Origin: Clostridiales bacterium
GTDB lineage: Bacteria > Bacillota > Clostridia > Lachnospirales > Cellulosilyticaceae
Assembly: GCA_019418225.1 (NCBI GenBank)
Contig: DYCF01000009.1
Span: 62,001-126,000, forward strand
DNA length: 64,000 nucleotides
Reading direction: 5' to 3'
The stretch's first letter is position 1; each line of letters starts with the position of its first letter. The notes below the pieces were generated by a model. It ran no database searches. It was not told the origin of the DNA and worked only from the letters and a program-made list of their open reading frames with translations. Shown piece after piece: positions 51,960 through 59,791 of this stretch. Made by a program: the position numbers and the translations under genes.

Positions 51960-52201
51960 GAGGTAAAAGTTTTTCACTTTTGAGGTAAAACTTTATAGAT
52001 AAGATTGTTTTAGCTAATTTATCCAGAATCCTTAGCACTTAACCTTTATTTTCAGGTAGGTAAAAGTTTATAGTTATTAGATGGTAATTATTTGTGTGGT
52101 AATTATTTAGAGTTATTGTAATTCTAGGTTTAATTTGTGAGGTAAAACTCTATATATTATGTATGTTACTAGGCATACATAATATATAGAGTTTTACCTC
52201 A
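51960..52201. repeat. Cluster of five GAGGTAAAA-type repeats with a 28-bp perfect inverted repeat
   Basis: Direct copies of GAGGTAAAA[CG]T[CT]TATA at 51960, 51982, 52057 (TAGGTAAAAGTTTATAG) and 52139, and an inverted copy ending at 52201. The last two form a perfect 28-bp inverted repeat (52138-52165 and 52174-52201) with an 8-nt centre TTACTAGG. Multiple spaced sites of this sort resemble TnsB-binding sites at a Tn7-like transposon end, and Tn7-like transposition genes occupy 56-64 kb. No TGT terminus is evident, so this remains tentative. Confidence 0.55.
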
Positions 52202-52204
52202 TTT

Positions 52205-52414
52205 TTACTTTATAATATGTATACAGAAATATATTGTACTAATTAATAACTTTGATACATCCCATTTGTCTTTATATTTGGATTGTGCCAACTTCTATTA
52301 TTTAGTAAGTAGATCTATATTCTGTTTCCCCATTTCTCTTCTATGTTCTTCCTCTATTTCAGCTCATAAATTAAATTTACCTACTTCTTTCTTTTTTGAA
52401 AAATTCTTTTCCAT
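52205..52414 (-). pseudogene. Possible decayed small reading frame
   Basis: From ATG 52414 the - strand reads MEKNFSKKKEVGKFNL, stop, AEIEEEHRREMGKQNIDLLTK, two stops, KLAQSKYKDKWDVSKLLIST. The charged, helix-like blocks in one frame separated by stops suggest a remnant, but no family is recognised and chance is possible. Confidence 0.25.
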
Positions 52415-52442
52415 GATTAAATGTATATATACTTAAATGATT

Positions 52443-52475
52443 AAAAATAAAGGGCTATCAGTGTCCTGGTAGCCC
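52443..52475 (-). terminator. Terminator of the 65-residue gene
   Basis: GGGCTATC/GGTAGCCC hairpin at 52452-52475; on the - strand it is followed by TTTATTTTTAA. Confidence 0.75.
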
Positions 52476-52486
52476 ATATATGTATT

Positions 52487-52684
52487 TTATTCTGTATATT
52501 CTTCTGGATGTGTTATATCATGTTCTATATCTTTTAGTTTTTCTAGCACTTCTCCTAAATTAGTATTAATTGTCTCACATTCACTTTTTGTGTAGTAAAC
52601 GTCGCCTGTATTACTTTCAATTTCATCTAACTTATTAAGTATTTTTTTTAATAATTTAATTACTTGTTCTTCAAAATCTGTCAC
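52487..52684 (-). CDS. Small helical protein
   Basis: 65 residues from GTG 52684, chosen because AGAAAGGGGGTG lies 5-6 bp upstream; the ATG at 52714 has no such site. The whole chain looks like a pair of amphipathic helices (FEEQVIKLLKKILNKLDEIE and LGEVLEKLKDIEHDI) with a short YYTKSECETI linker, so a small coiled-coil oligomer is likely. Not recognised. On the same strand as the defence-like genes, 125 bp downstream of the nuclease-like gene; may be a regulator or antitoxin-like partner, without direct evidence. Confidence 0.6.
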   Translation of the reverse strand: MTDFEEQVIKLLKKILNKLDEIESNTGDVYYTKSECETINTNLGEVLEKLKDIEHDITHPEEYTE

Positions 52685-52809
52685 ACTATTCACCCCCTTT
52701 CTACAAGAAATCATTGATAATATAGGTATGCTATGAAAATTGATTATCTATCTTCTTCTACATAAGCTATTAGAAACTATGTAAAATAAATCGACATATA
52801 AATATACAT

Positions 52810-53769
52810 TTATGTATCAAGCATATCCCATTCATCGCCTAGTACCCATCTGAGTGCAGATAATTTGCCATTTAGCATTCCCCACTCAAAATCACTGTAT
52901 GGTCCCAGATTATCTTCACCAAATTTATCAATAACTTTTTGAGCAGCTTTCAAAGCATCTTTCCAAATCTTAGGATCTACATATTCTCCTTTATTTTCAA
53001 TACGATATCTTAATGATAAATGTCGATCAAACCAAATTTTATCAAATAGTTCATCTATAGCTCTTACTATTTCATCTATAGCTCTTGTTTTATCTTCATA
53101 ACTATCACCCTCATAATAATCAGCTTCTGTAGATTCCTCATTTTGAGTATTTTCTTCCTTAAAACATGTTTGCAAACTTTGTTTCATTGCTACAGTATTA
53201 CCTTGAATTTGCTTAAATTCTTCTAGCCCAATAGTAACCCTTTTTAAGACGGTTTCAAGTTCTGTAATTCGTTTATCTTGCATTGCAAAAAAGCTTAGCT
53301 GTTCTTCTTTTTCCATTTCTATCTCTAAAAACTCCATTCTAACGCCATAATTGATAGGCATATTAAGTAATGAGGCTAATCGTTCTAAGTGATAGATATT
53401 AACATCTATATTTCTATCAATCTCTGTAAGAATTTTTCTTTCAGCTAATCTAATTTCTTGATTGGTTATGAATGCAATACCTTTTGCTCCGTTAGTATGT
53501 ACCCCTTCAAGATCATGAATAAATTTATCTTTGATATCCTGAAAATTCTTTTGCCCTCTTGGGAAATATACTGCCCCAATCCACTTTTTCCCATCATTAG
53601 AAAGAACCATATCCTTAAGTCCGTCTTTTCCACCTAAAGGATGTGATGGATCAATGTTATGAAATCCATCACTTGCTAATATTAGTGCAGCCAATCGTTC
53701 TGCTGCAGCTTGTCCACGGTCCCAATTAAGAAGTCTATTCCATGTTTCTCTACCGGCTAACATCCTCAT
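52810..53769 (-). CDS. Restriction-endonuclease-like protein (N-terminal nuclease-type domain)
   Basis: 319 residues. Residues about 15-110 (RGQAAAERLAALILASDGF, PLGGKDGLKD, KKWIGAVYFPRGQ) resemble the core of Mrr-type PD-(D/E)XK nucleases: a GG-x-D-G-x-x-D loop followed by a beta strand. The expected E/Q-x-K is replaced by YFPRGQ, so catalysis is uncertain. Residues about 145-200 form a helical linker, and the C-terminal half is acidic and helical (DYYEGDSYEDKTRAIDEIVR). Placed just downstream of HEPN and PD-(D/E)XK fusion genes, so a defence role is probable. Its own promoter overlaps a 17-bp palindrome. Confidence 0.5.
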   Translation of the reverse strand: MRMLAGRETWNRLLNWDRGQAAAERLAALILASDGFHNIDPSHPLGGKDGLKDMVLSNDGKKWIGAVYFPRGQKNFQDIKDKFIHDLEGVHTNGAKGIAFITNQEIRLAERKILTEIDRNIDVNIYHLERLASLLNMPINYGVRMEFLEIEMEKEEQLSFFAMQDKRITELETVLKRVTIGLEEFKQIQGNTVAMKQSLQTCFKEENTQNEESTEADYYEGDSYEDKTRAIDEIVRAIDELFDKIWFDRHLSLRYRIENKGEYVDPKIWKDALKAAQKVIDKFGEDNLGPYSDFEWGMLNGKLSALRWVLGDEWDMLDT

Positions 53770-53800
53770 ACTATCCCCCCATTTACTTTACTAATATAGT

Positions 53801-53817
53801 GTCAAGAATTTCTTGAC
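53801..53817. promoter_or_regulatory. 17-bp palindrome upstream of the nuclease-like gene
   Basis: GTCAAGAA-N-TTCTTGAC, perfect; on the - strand it contains TTGACA, a possible -35 hexamer, 32 bp before the start at 53769. A repressor site is plausible. Confidence 0.5.
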
Positions 53818-53826
53818 AATATATAT

Positions 53827-53964
53827 TCACTTATAACTTATAAGCATTATTTTAATTAACTGTTTGCAACATAGCATCAACTCTTCAATTTTAGCCACAA
53901 TTCTTTTCTGCTCATCTAATGGCGGTAAACCGATAAGTTAACTATTTATAAAACCTTCTACTAT
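53827..53964 (-). pseudogene. hsdS: Remnant of a type I restriction specificity subunit (HsdS) C-terminus
   Basis: In one - strand frame: NSIVEGFINS, a TAA at 53938-53940, then LIGLPPLDEQKRIVAKIEEL and MLCCKQLI before TGA at 53827. LPPLxEQKRIVAKIEEL is the highly conserved motif that begins the second coiled-coil of HsdS proteins. Everything before it is missing. It sits between the HEPN gene and the nuclease-like gene, showing that a type I restriction locus once stood here and was rearranged. Confidence 0.8.
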
Positions 53965-53969
53965 ACTAT

Positions 53970-54866
53970 TTAGTTATTCATACAGTCCATAAGATAGTCC
54001 AATCTATCTGGCATTATCTCGCGACACTCAGTTGCTTTCTCAAGTGACATCAATTCTGGATGTGCTGATGGGTTACGATACTTTTTAACAATATCATCTA
54101 TGTTATCAATATATTTCTTATCCAATAATCTCTGTACTTCTGTATTCTTTTTTAGATAATCCTTAAAATCTTGTAATAATGGACTTATTTGTACTAAATT
54201 TTCTTGGTTTATAATAGATAAAATTGTATTCATCTGACCTAATGTGTATTCTGGTTTTTTTGTCTTCTGAGCTTTTGTAATAGCTTTTGCAAATAAATCT
54301 GTTTTATTTTTTAACCTATAATTAGCTTTATCTTTAGCCAAAAATTCATCTAAACAGTTACCTTTACGCTGTACAACATCTAAAGTATATTTTCTAAAAA
54401 TCTTTAGTAGAAATTCATTCTCAATTGCTCTACATAATTCTAGAATAACGGGGGAGTAATCTGGTTTATCATATTTCTGAAGTTTAGAATATAGATATTC
54501 TGCTAAAGGAATAAATTTTCTAGTCAAAGCATCTAAATCTTCCCAATTAGAATACATGCTTTGAGCCAATGCATAATAATCCTCCAAAGCATCTTGTCCA
54601 ATAGAACTATCCCATTTAGATAGTTTAGATGTCATTAGTATAAACTTTTGTTCAATTTCACGCTTTTCATTTTTCAAATCACCCAAATCTACTTCAAGTC
54701 CATTAAGTCTTTCTAAGGCAACATCCATCTTAGAATCAATTTTTTCTGCAATCTGGGTTATATTATTAGCATTCTTTATAAGATACTGTAGTAAATCAAA
54801 GATTTGATCATTTTTTTCGAGGAGCATTTCTAACATTTCATTTGAATAGGCTTGAGCAACATCCAT
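53970..54866 (-). CDS. HEPN-motif protein with N-terminal coiled coil, defence-associated
   Basis: 298 residues, all helical. Residues 1-95 are heptad-rich coiled coil (NQITQIAEKIDSK-like, then NGLEVDLGDLKNEKREIEQ). The C-terminal part has R264-N-P-S-A-H269 in KKYRNPSAHPELMSLEKA, matching the R-x4-6-H active site of HEPN ribonucleases. Such proteins are toxins or effector RNases in abortive-infection, toxin-antitoxin and restriction systems. It begins 1 bp after the stop of the TRD/nuclease fusion gene, so the two are one operon and probably one complex. No MNT antitoxin gene is near. Substrate and trigger unknown. Confidence 0.6.
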   Translation of the reverse strand: MDVAQAYSNEMLEMLLEKNDQIFDLLQYLIKNANNITQIAEKIDSKMDVALERLNGLEVDLGDLKNEKREIEQKFILMTSKLSKWDSSIGQDALEDYYALAQSMYSNWEDLDALTRKFIPLAEYLYSKLQKYDKPDYSPVILELCRAIENEFLLKIFRKYTLDVVQRKGNCLDEFLAKDKANYRLKNKTDLFAKAITKAQKTKKPEYTLGQMNTILSIINQENLVQISPLLQDFKDYLKKNTEVQRLLDKKYIDNIDDIVKKYRNPSAHPELMSLEKATECREIMPDRLDYLMDCMNN

Positions 54867-54867
54867 T

Positions 54868-56334
54868 CTAACACATCTCCTTTTCCCACCTTAATATCTC
54901 AGTAATTGTAGGTGTCTGAAGCAATTTCAACGAACTATCTATTCCAGTTACATGTACCTCATAATACATACCTGTTGTAAGGATAAAAAAACAATTATTA
55001 TTACCATATAAAAGTTTCTGTATTGCCAGTACCCATTCAGGCTTTACATGAGTTAAATCTGTTTTAACTTCTATATATACTCGACGCTTATCAGGTAGTT
55101 CATAAACAAAGTCAGGCCTCCATTTCCTATTCTTATCGATTGAAATCCATGATTCTCTCTCGTTCTCATTCAATAGCATTTCTTGAGACCATCCAGCTTT
55201 TATTAACTTTTCATATACTTCTTTTTCTAAATCAAAACCACGTTTGTTATTTTCAACTAATCGTTTAGTCATATTAATAGTTTCAAATGTGCCAAGACTA
55301 TCAATACCTTCAATATCTTGCATAGTTTGCTTATCATAAATTGGGACACGTATATGGGCCAAATCTCTAAGTGTTACAAAAGGAATTGTTTCGCCCTTTT
55401 GAATCCTATTTAACTGTTTATTGAAAATATTACTTCCAGTTTTACTATTAAGATATCTATACAAATAGCCTTCAGATACACCATACGGGCGGATAATAAA
55501 AAAACTATTCGATGCAATAGCTGGTGTATCAGCAGAGGTAATACGTATTAATTTATTCTGCTTAAAATATTTAGTTAGGAGGATATCTCCCTCTTGAAGC
55601 AATTGTTTTGAAAATATTGAGGCTTTATTAGGATCAATACATATTTTTGGTAACTTAATCTTTCCATCCTGTATATCTCTTGCTCTCAAATATGGTATTC
55701 CTATCTCAACAAAATCTTCCTTCTTAGCACATTTACCATTAATAATTACTGCGATTTTACCAAGCTCTGTTGTTTCTTTTTCATTCATACTATCTTCAAT
55801 TATCTGATCATCTCCGTTATAATATTCCGGCATCATACTTTCAACGGAAATAGAATCTGAATGATATATTTTCTGTTCATCTGGAATATTTCCAAGTAGT
55901 ATATCTATAAAAATATTTATGTCTTCCACAGATGTAAACCATGTAGATCCTTTATCCTTGTTCAACACTATTACTGCCATCGGTGTAGTAATATGCTTAA
56001 ACATACGTTGTTTGAGTGTAATAACACCCTTTATAGAATATATACTAAGGAGTTCTTCTCTAAATTTTCGAGTACTTACTGAAAATAGCATAGCAACATG
56101 TCCTAAAATAAAACTTACTATCGTATTTCCTTTAGTATCCTTTACTTCATATCGTCTTACGTAAAGATGCTGCTTATCTGCTACTATTATAGAAACCTCT
56201 GCAAAAATTGACCCAAATCGTTGAGTTAATTTATCATCTACCGTTAATACTCGGTTTAAGGTGTTTCTTCCGCTATATTCTTCTAAAGCAAATTCTATTA
56301 GCTTAAAAAAATCACTTTTATTTATTGAAATCAT
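54868..56334 (-). CDS. Methylase-remnant / TRD / PD-(D/E)XK nuclease fusion
   Basis: 488 residues. Residues about 55-125 (RKFREELLSIYSIKGVITLK, then MFKHITTPMAVIVLNKD) resemble the tail of an N6-adenine methylase domain (HsdM), but the NPPY and AdoMet motifs are absent, so it is not a methyltransferase. Residues about 190-335 look like an HsdS target-recognition domain (IPYLRARDIQDGKI, GDILLTKY, FVTLRDLAHIRVPI). Residues about 365-470 form a PD-(D/E)XK nuclease: Asp408 in WRPDFVY and Glu422-x-Lys424 in IEVKTD. It would recognise DNA by the TRD and cut with the nuclease. Followed at 1 bp by the HEPN gene. AGAGGTG ribosome binding site; a 24-bp palindrome lies 26 bp upstream of the start. Confidence 0.6.
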   Translation of the reverse strand: MISINKSDFFKLIEFALEEYSGRNTLNRVLTVDDKLTQRFGSIFAEVSIIVADKQHLYVRRYEVKDTKGNTIVSFILGHVAMLFSVSTRKFREELLSIYSIKGVITLKQRMFKHITTPMAVIVLNKDKGSTWFTSVEDINIFIDILLGNIPDEQKIYHSDSISVESMMPEYYNGDDQIIEDSMNEKETTELGKIAVIINGKCAKKEDFVEIGIPYLRARDIQDGKIKLPKICIDPNKASIFSKQLLQEGDILLTKYFKQNKLIRITSADTPAIASNSFFIIRPYGVSEGYLYRYLNSKTGSNIFNKQLNRIQKGETIPFVTLRDLAHIRVPIYDKQTMQDIEGIDSLGTFETINMTKRLVENNKRGFDLEKEVYEKLIKAGWSQEMLLNENERESWISIDKNRKWRPDFVYELPDKRRVYIEVKTDLTHVKPEWVLAIQKLLYGNNNCFFILTTGMYYEVHVTGIDSSLKLLQTPTITEILRWEKEMC

Positions 56335-56359
56335 CTAATTCACCTCTTTTTATACTATC

Positions 56360-56383
56360 GATATTCTTATTAATAAGAATATC
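56360..56383. promoter_or_regulatory. 24-bp perfect palindrome in the defence-operon promoter
   Basis: Arm GATATTCTTATT (56360-56371) and exact complement (56372-56383), 26 bp upstream of the operon start at 56334. No T-run, so an operator is likelier than a terminator. No dedicated regulator gene is adjacent. Confidence 0.6.
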
Positions 56384-56496
56384 AGCAGCATGTCATGTTC
56401 TAATTTTATATTATAACAACTGAAATATTTGTCGAATTATGATGTGATGCTGTTTTTTTACTCATTTTTAAGGCAACATGAGATCTAATGTTATTC

Positions 56497-57822
56497 CTAT
56501 TCATATGCATTTTTTAAAAATAAGTATAATTGTACTTCTTTATCTATTTCTTCAACTAAAATACCTGGTAGTTGATATGGAATACTTTCACTAATATTAA
56601 TCCTCTCTTCTGCTCTTTCTCTCTTTAGAAATTGAGCATGCTTGTACCAGTTTTGATAATGTACCCATACATAGACATACATAACATATTCTAATGATTC
56701 CCAAAAGGCTGCATTACTTATGTGTAGTTTGTTTTGGCTCTGCTTCTTATACTCCTTGTAGAAGAAATAGAATAACTTACTATGGTTTAAGATATTTTTC
56801 ATAGCATCGAAGTTAGGGTTTAATTCTCTGTAATCTAATCTTGAATGTACAGTGGAATAACTATGATGCCCTTCAACGTCTGTTCGCCACATTAAATAGG
56901 CAAATCCTTCAACTGAAATAGATTGATAGGTGTAATTACTGTTGTTTCCTAGATTATGTTTAAGGAGCAGTTCTATACTTTTTAAATGCGAAACGTAGTT
57001 ATTGATGGAAGGAATTACATTTCTTAAATGCTTTGCAATAGCTTTATAGGCATTAATATATAAGGTATATAAATACTCAAGATCTTTTTCAATAGCTACA
57101 GTTGCTGCGGTACAACTAAATGCTTTTATTGGCAGTGCTACATGAGCAAGTGTCCTAATATCCTTTGAAATAATACGCTCTTTATTAGTGGCATCCAATT
57201 GCAAATGATTTACCGCTGGTGCTAAATAGTATAGGTAACTATGCTTCTCTAATTCTGGTTTTGATAATAGATCAGAGAGACTGTATTGATTACTGCTAAA
57301 GTCATTCCATGAAATAAGTACTTCAGTAAAACTGCTTTTAGATAAATAGTTATAGCCGCATATACAGTTAAATCCCTTTAACCTATTAGCTGGTTGGTTA
57401 AAAGGGATTTTCCAACCACAATTGGGACACCCAATTTTTAAGGGTACATGATGTATAAAACATTCATTTTTAAAAATGAGTTGATGATAAATCGAATGAT
57501 ATCCCTCTTTAATACATATAGGACAATAAGTAACAAATGGGCGAAAGTACTTTACCAAATCCTTTTCATTGAAAAAAGACCCTAATGCCTGCTGCGTATC
57601 TTCAAGAAAGCTTGTAGTGATGGTCTCATTGAGTTGAATCTCTATTTGCTTAATGAGCTCTGCACAAGTACTGAATGCGTTGCTGTTTTCTTCTAAACTA
57701 GGATTAACCCCCAAGACTTCCACTAAATCATCTATAGTGATTTCATTAGCATATTTTATCTTCTCTAAAACTGACCATGGTGATTCGTATAAGTTAATCC
57801 AATCGTTATCCCAAGTAATCAT
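56497..57822 (-). CDS. tniQ: TniQ/TnsD-like target-selection protein (intact copy)
   Basis: 441 residues. TniQ head: residues 9-24 (NLYESPWSVLEKIKYAN) are the family hallmark (P/Y-E-S-x-W-S-x-L-x-K). Zinc-ribbon part at about 98-160: C100-x2-C103, H109/H113, C121 with H124-H125, C132-x2-C135 and C153-x-C155. The rest is helical, as in TnsD, which reads a chromosomal attachment site and recruits TnsC. Spatially it lies apart from the tnsBC genes, separated by a tyrosine recombinase gene on the other strand. Paralogue of the interrupted copy at 59792; cysteine spacings match one by one. Confidence 0.85.
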   Translation of the reverse strand: MITWDNDWINLYESPWSVLEKIKYANEITIDDLVEVLGVNPSLEENSNAFSTCAELIKQIEIQLNETITTSFLEDTQQALGSFFNEKDLVKYFRPFVTYCPICIKEGYHSIYHQLIFKNECFIHHVPLKIGCPNCGWKIPFNQPANRLKGFNCICGYNYLSKSSFTEVLISWNDFSSNQYSLSDLLSKPELEKHSYLYYLAPAVNHLQLDATNKERIISKDIRTLAHVALPIKAFSCTAATVAIEKDLEYLYTLYINAYKAIAKHLRNVIPSINNYVSHLKSIELLLKHNLGNNSNYTYQSISVEGFAYLMWRTDVEGHHSYSTVHSRLDYRELNPNFDAMKNILNHSKLFYFFYKEYKKQSQNKLHISNAAFWESLEYVMYVYVWVHYQNWYKHAQFLKRERAEERINISESIPYQLPGILVEEIDKEVQLYLFLKNAYE

Positions 57823-57896
57823 TTGATGTCGTCTCCTTGCTGCATATAGAATAATTTTATAGAACCAATCTAATACTACGTACTAGGTGATAAATA

Positions 57897-58850
57897 ATGA
57901 ACAAATCAAGCAGTAACTTAATTCGTGAACAAAACGCTGAAATAAAATTAGAAGATAAGAAGAAAGAACTTCCAGCTTTTATGAATCTCTTTATAGAGCA
58001 TCTCAAAGCAAGTAGGTCATCTTCCACTACTTTTGAGTATGTTAATGATATAAGTAAGTTTTTTGAGTACCTTATAGAAAACTACTACAGTAATAAACAA
58101 GTATCTCAACTGGACCATTTAACTTTAGCTACCGTAACAGACACTCAAATTACAACATATCTTAGTAAGTTTTCTAGGTCTTCTTATAACCGAAACCTCT
58201 CTTCACTGCGTATGCTATTTGGCTATCTTGCAGATCAGCAACTGATTGAAAGTAATCCTTGCAAACTTCTATCTAATATGTCTATCTCTAGTGAGGTTTC
58301 AGATATTGTTCATATTGATGATAACGAAATCCTCTCTAAAGTAGATGAGGCATATACTACCTTATATACAATCTATGAGCAATCTGTAAAACCACCATCT
58401 CATAAAATCTATTCTGAGCTAAGAGATTTAGCTCTTATAACTTTGTTCATGGAAACAGGAATAAAGATGTCCGAATGTAAACTCCTAAATGTGGAGGATG
58501 TTAATCTTGAAAATCAGTATATTAAAGTAAAACGTCATAATCAACCGACGCTGCTGCCTATGTCTGCTCATCTACAACAAATTATGACATTATATATGGA
58601 AGATAGAAAAAGATTTGATGTTAAGGATGAAAAGGCACTTTTTTTAAATAGTTCACGCCATAGACTGATGAATATTGGAGAGTTATTAAAAGCACTATCT
58701 CTAAATGAAAATGGCATTACAACACATACATTAAGAAAATACTTTGCACTGAAACAAGCAAATAATAACGCCTCTATTGATACCATTTCAAAATTACTAG
58801 GTTGTCAAAGTAAGGATTTAGTCGATAAAACCTATTTCAAGCGTAATTAA
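57897..58850 (+). CDS. Degenerate tyrosine recombinase inside the transposition module
   Basis: 317 residues. N-terminal core-binding domain (about 25-125) and C-terminal domain with His277-x-x-Arg280 (HTLRKYF) and nucleophile Tyr313 (KTYF). But the first catalytic Arg is Lys190 (ETGIKMSE, normally G-x-R-x-S-E) and the His/Trp before the Tyr is Cys303 (LLGCQS, normally LLGH). Two of the conserved residues are thus replaced, so strand exchange may be impaired and a DNA-binding accessory role is possible. Convergent with the TnsC paralogue, stop codons overlapping by 4 bp; 74 bp from the divergent tniQ start. Confidence 0.8.
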   Translation: MNKSSSNLIREQNAEIKLEDKKKELPAFMNLFIEHLKASRSSSTTFEYVNDISKFFEYLIENYYSNKQVSQLDHLTLATVTDTQITTYLSKFSRSSYNRNLSSLRMLFGYLADQQLIESNPCKLLSNMSISSEVSDIVHIDDNEILSKVDEAYTTLYTIYEQSVKPPSHKIYSELRDLALITLFMETGIKMSECKLLNVEDVNLENQYIKVKRHNQPTLLPMSAHLQQIMTLYMEDRKRFDVKDEKALFLNSSRHRLMNIGELLKALSLNENGITTHTLRKYFALKQANNNASIDTISKLLGCQSKDLVDKTYFKRN

Positions 58851-59782
58851 CACGATAAATTTACCTTTTGAATGTACCTTTGATATGAAGTGTATCTAAT
58901 GCATTCTACCCAATCTTCAACTGACGGCCAATATTTGTTTTCACCATCTATGCCCTTTAAACCCATACAAATATAGATTGTATCTAGAAGGATTTCATAA
59001 GGAATACCGGTAAACACTGCTGCTGTTTCTGCAGAAGCATTTCTAAAAGCCTCAAACAGGATTTGCCGATCATTGCAAAGTCTGTAGCCCTCTTTATATG
59101 CGATAGGAAAGTAATCGCCCGTCAAACATACATCGAACTGTTTAAGTATCGTTTCAAATAAGTCTTCTGATTTAACTGGCGTCAGTCGATAGCTATTAGG
59201 TTGATTTATACCGTCTTCATAGAATGGGTAATGTGATATTAACTCACTCAATTCTAGAGTTTCTCCAACTAATACTAAAAACAATTTGACATGCTCTTCT
59301 TTTAGTTTATGAACTAACTTTAAAAGAACATTTAAGCTGTCTTGATGTAAATTTTGTGCGGCTTTAACTATAAGAATAATGTGTGTTTTATGAGTCTTCA
59401 ATGAAAGAAATATAAGATACCTTGTTAATCGTGTAAATAATGCCTCAGCATTGCCCACAGTCCATAAACCATGTTCTAGATTACACAATAGATCACACGG
59501 AAGTTCTTTATTATTTGAAACATAATGTCCATAGCTTAATGTTTCAAAGATAATCGCTGTTGAATGGAGCTGTTGTTGTAACGCTTGATTAAGCGTAACC
59601 TCTACAGCTGCTGAACCACAGAAAATATCAGCATAAATAAGGTAGATAGGCTCATCTGAATATAGGGATTGTTTAATACGACTTACAATTTCACTCATTA
59701 CGGGCGGTTCTATTGTGCAGCTATCATGCAGTAGTATACTACCATCTATATATTTAAGGTTGTTTAGTCTAGTTGTATTCAT
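58847..59782 (-). CDS. TnsC paralogue with lost ATPase motifs
   Basis: 311 residues. C-terminal parts match the TnsC-like protein at 61112: FPIAYKEGYRL versus FPQAYEDGYRL, and KYWPSVEDWVECIRYTSYQR versus KYKPSSEDWKEAVDMANLRK. But the Walker A position reads DIFCGSAAVEV (about 52-62) with no GK[ST], and the Walker B position reads LIVKAAQN (137-144), with Lys-Ala where the active copy has Asp-Glu. The fold is kept, ATP hydrolysis surely not. A full-length frame without stops argues it is maintained for a structural or regulatory role beside the active TnsC. Same strand and order as the rest of the tns genes. Confidence 0.8.
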   Translation of the reverse strand: MNTTRLNNLKYIDGSILLHDSCTIEPPVMSEIVSRIKQSLYSDEPIYLIYADIFCGSAAVEVTLNQALQQQLHSTAIIFETLSYGHYVSNNKELPCDLLCNLEHGLWTVGNAEALFTRLTRYLIFLSLKTHKTHIILIVKAAQNLHQDSLNVLLKLVHKLKEEHVKLFLVLVGETLELSELISHYPFYEDGINQPNSYRLTPVKSEDLFETILKQFDVCLTGDYFPIAYKEGYRLCNDRQILFEAFRNASAETAAVFTGIPYEILLDTIYICMGLKGIDGENKYWPSVEDWVECIRYTSYQRYIQKVNLSC

Positions 59783-59791
59783 ACTATCCTC

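Larger units (their letters stand above)
51417..52486. other. 1.07-kb region without intact genes
   Basis: Holds three inverted or direct repeats (51436-51841, 51503-51545, 51960-52201), a decayed reading frame at 51531-51707, a CACCTATAA/TTATAGGTG hairpin at 51717-51764, and a decayed frame on the - strand at 52205-52414. No complete gene with a ribosome binding site is visible. It looks like a junction where elements have inserted and decayed. Confidence 0.6.

Noticed and set aside
52138..52201. Reading the 28-bp inverted repeat as a plain terminator
   Set aside because: No adjacent gene ends there, no T-run follows on the + strand, and half-copies of the same motif recur three times to the left, so a binding-site array is more likely.
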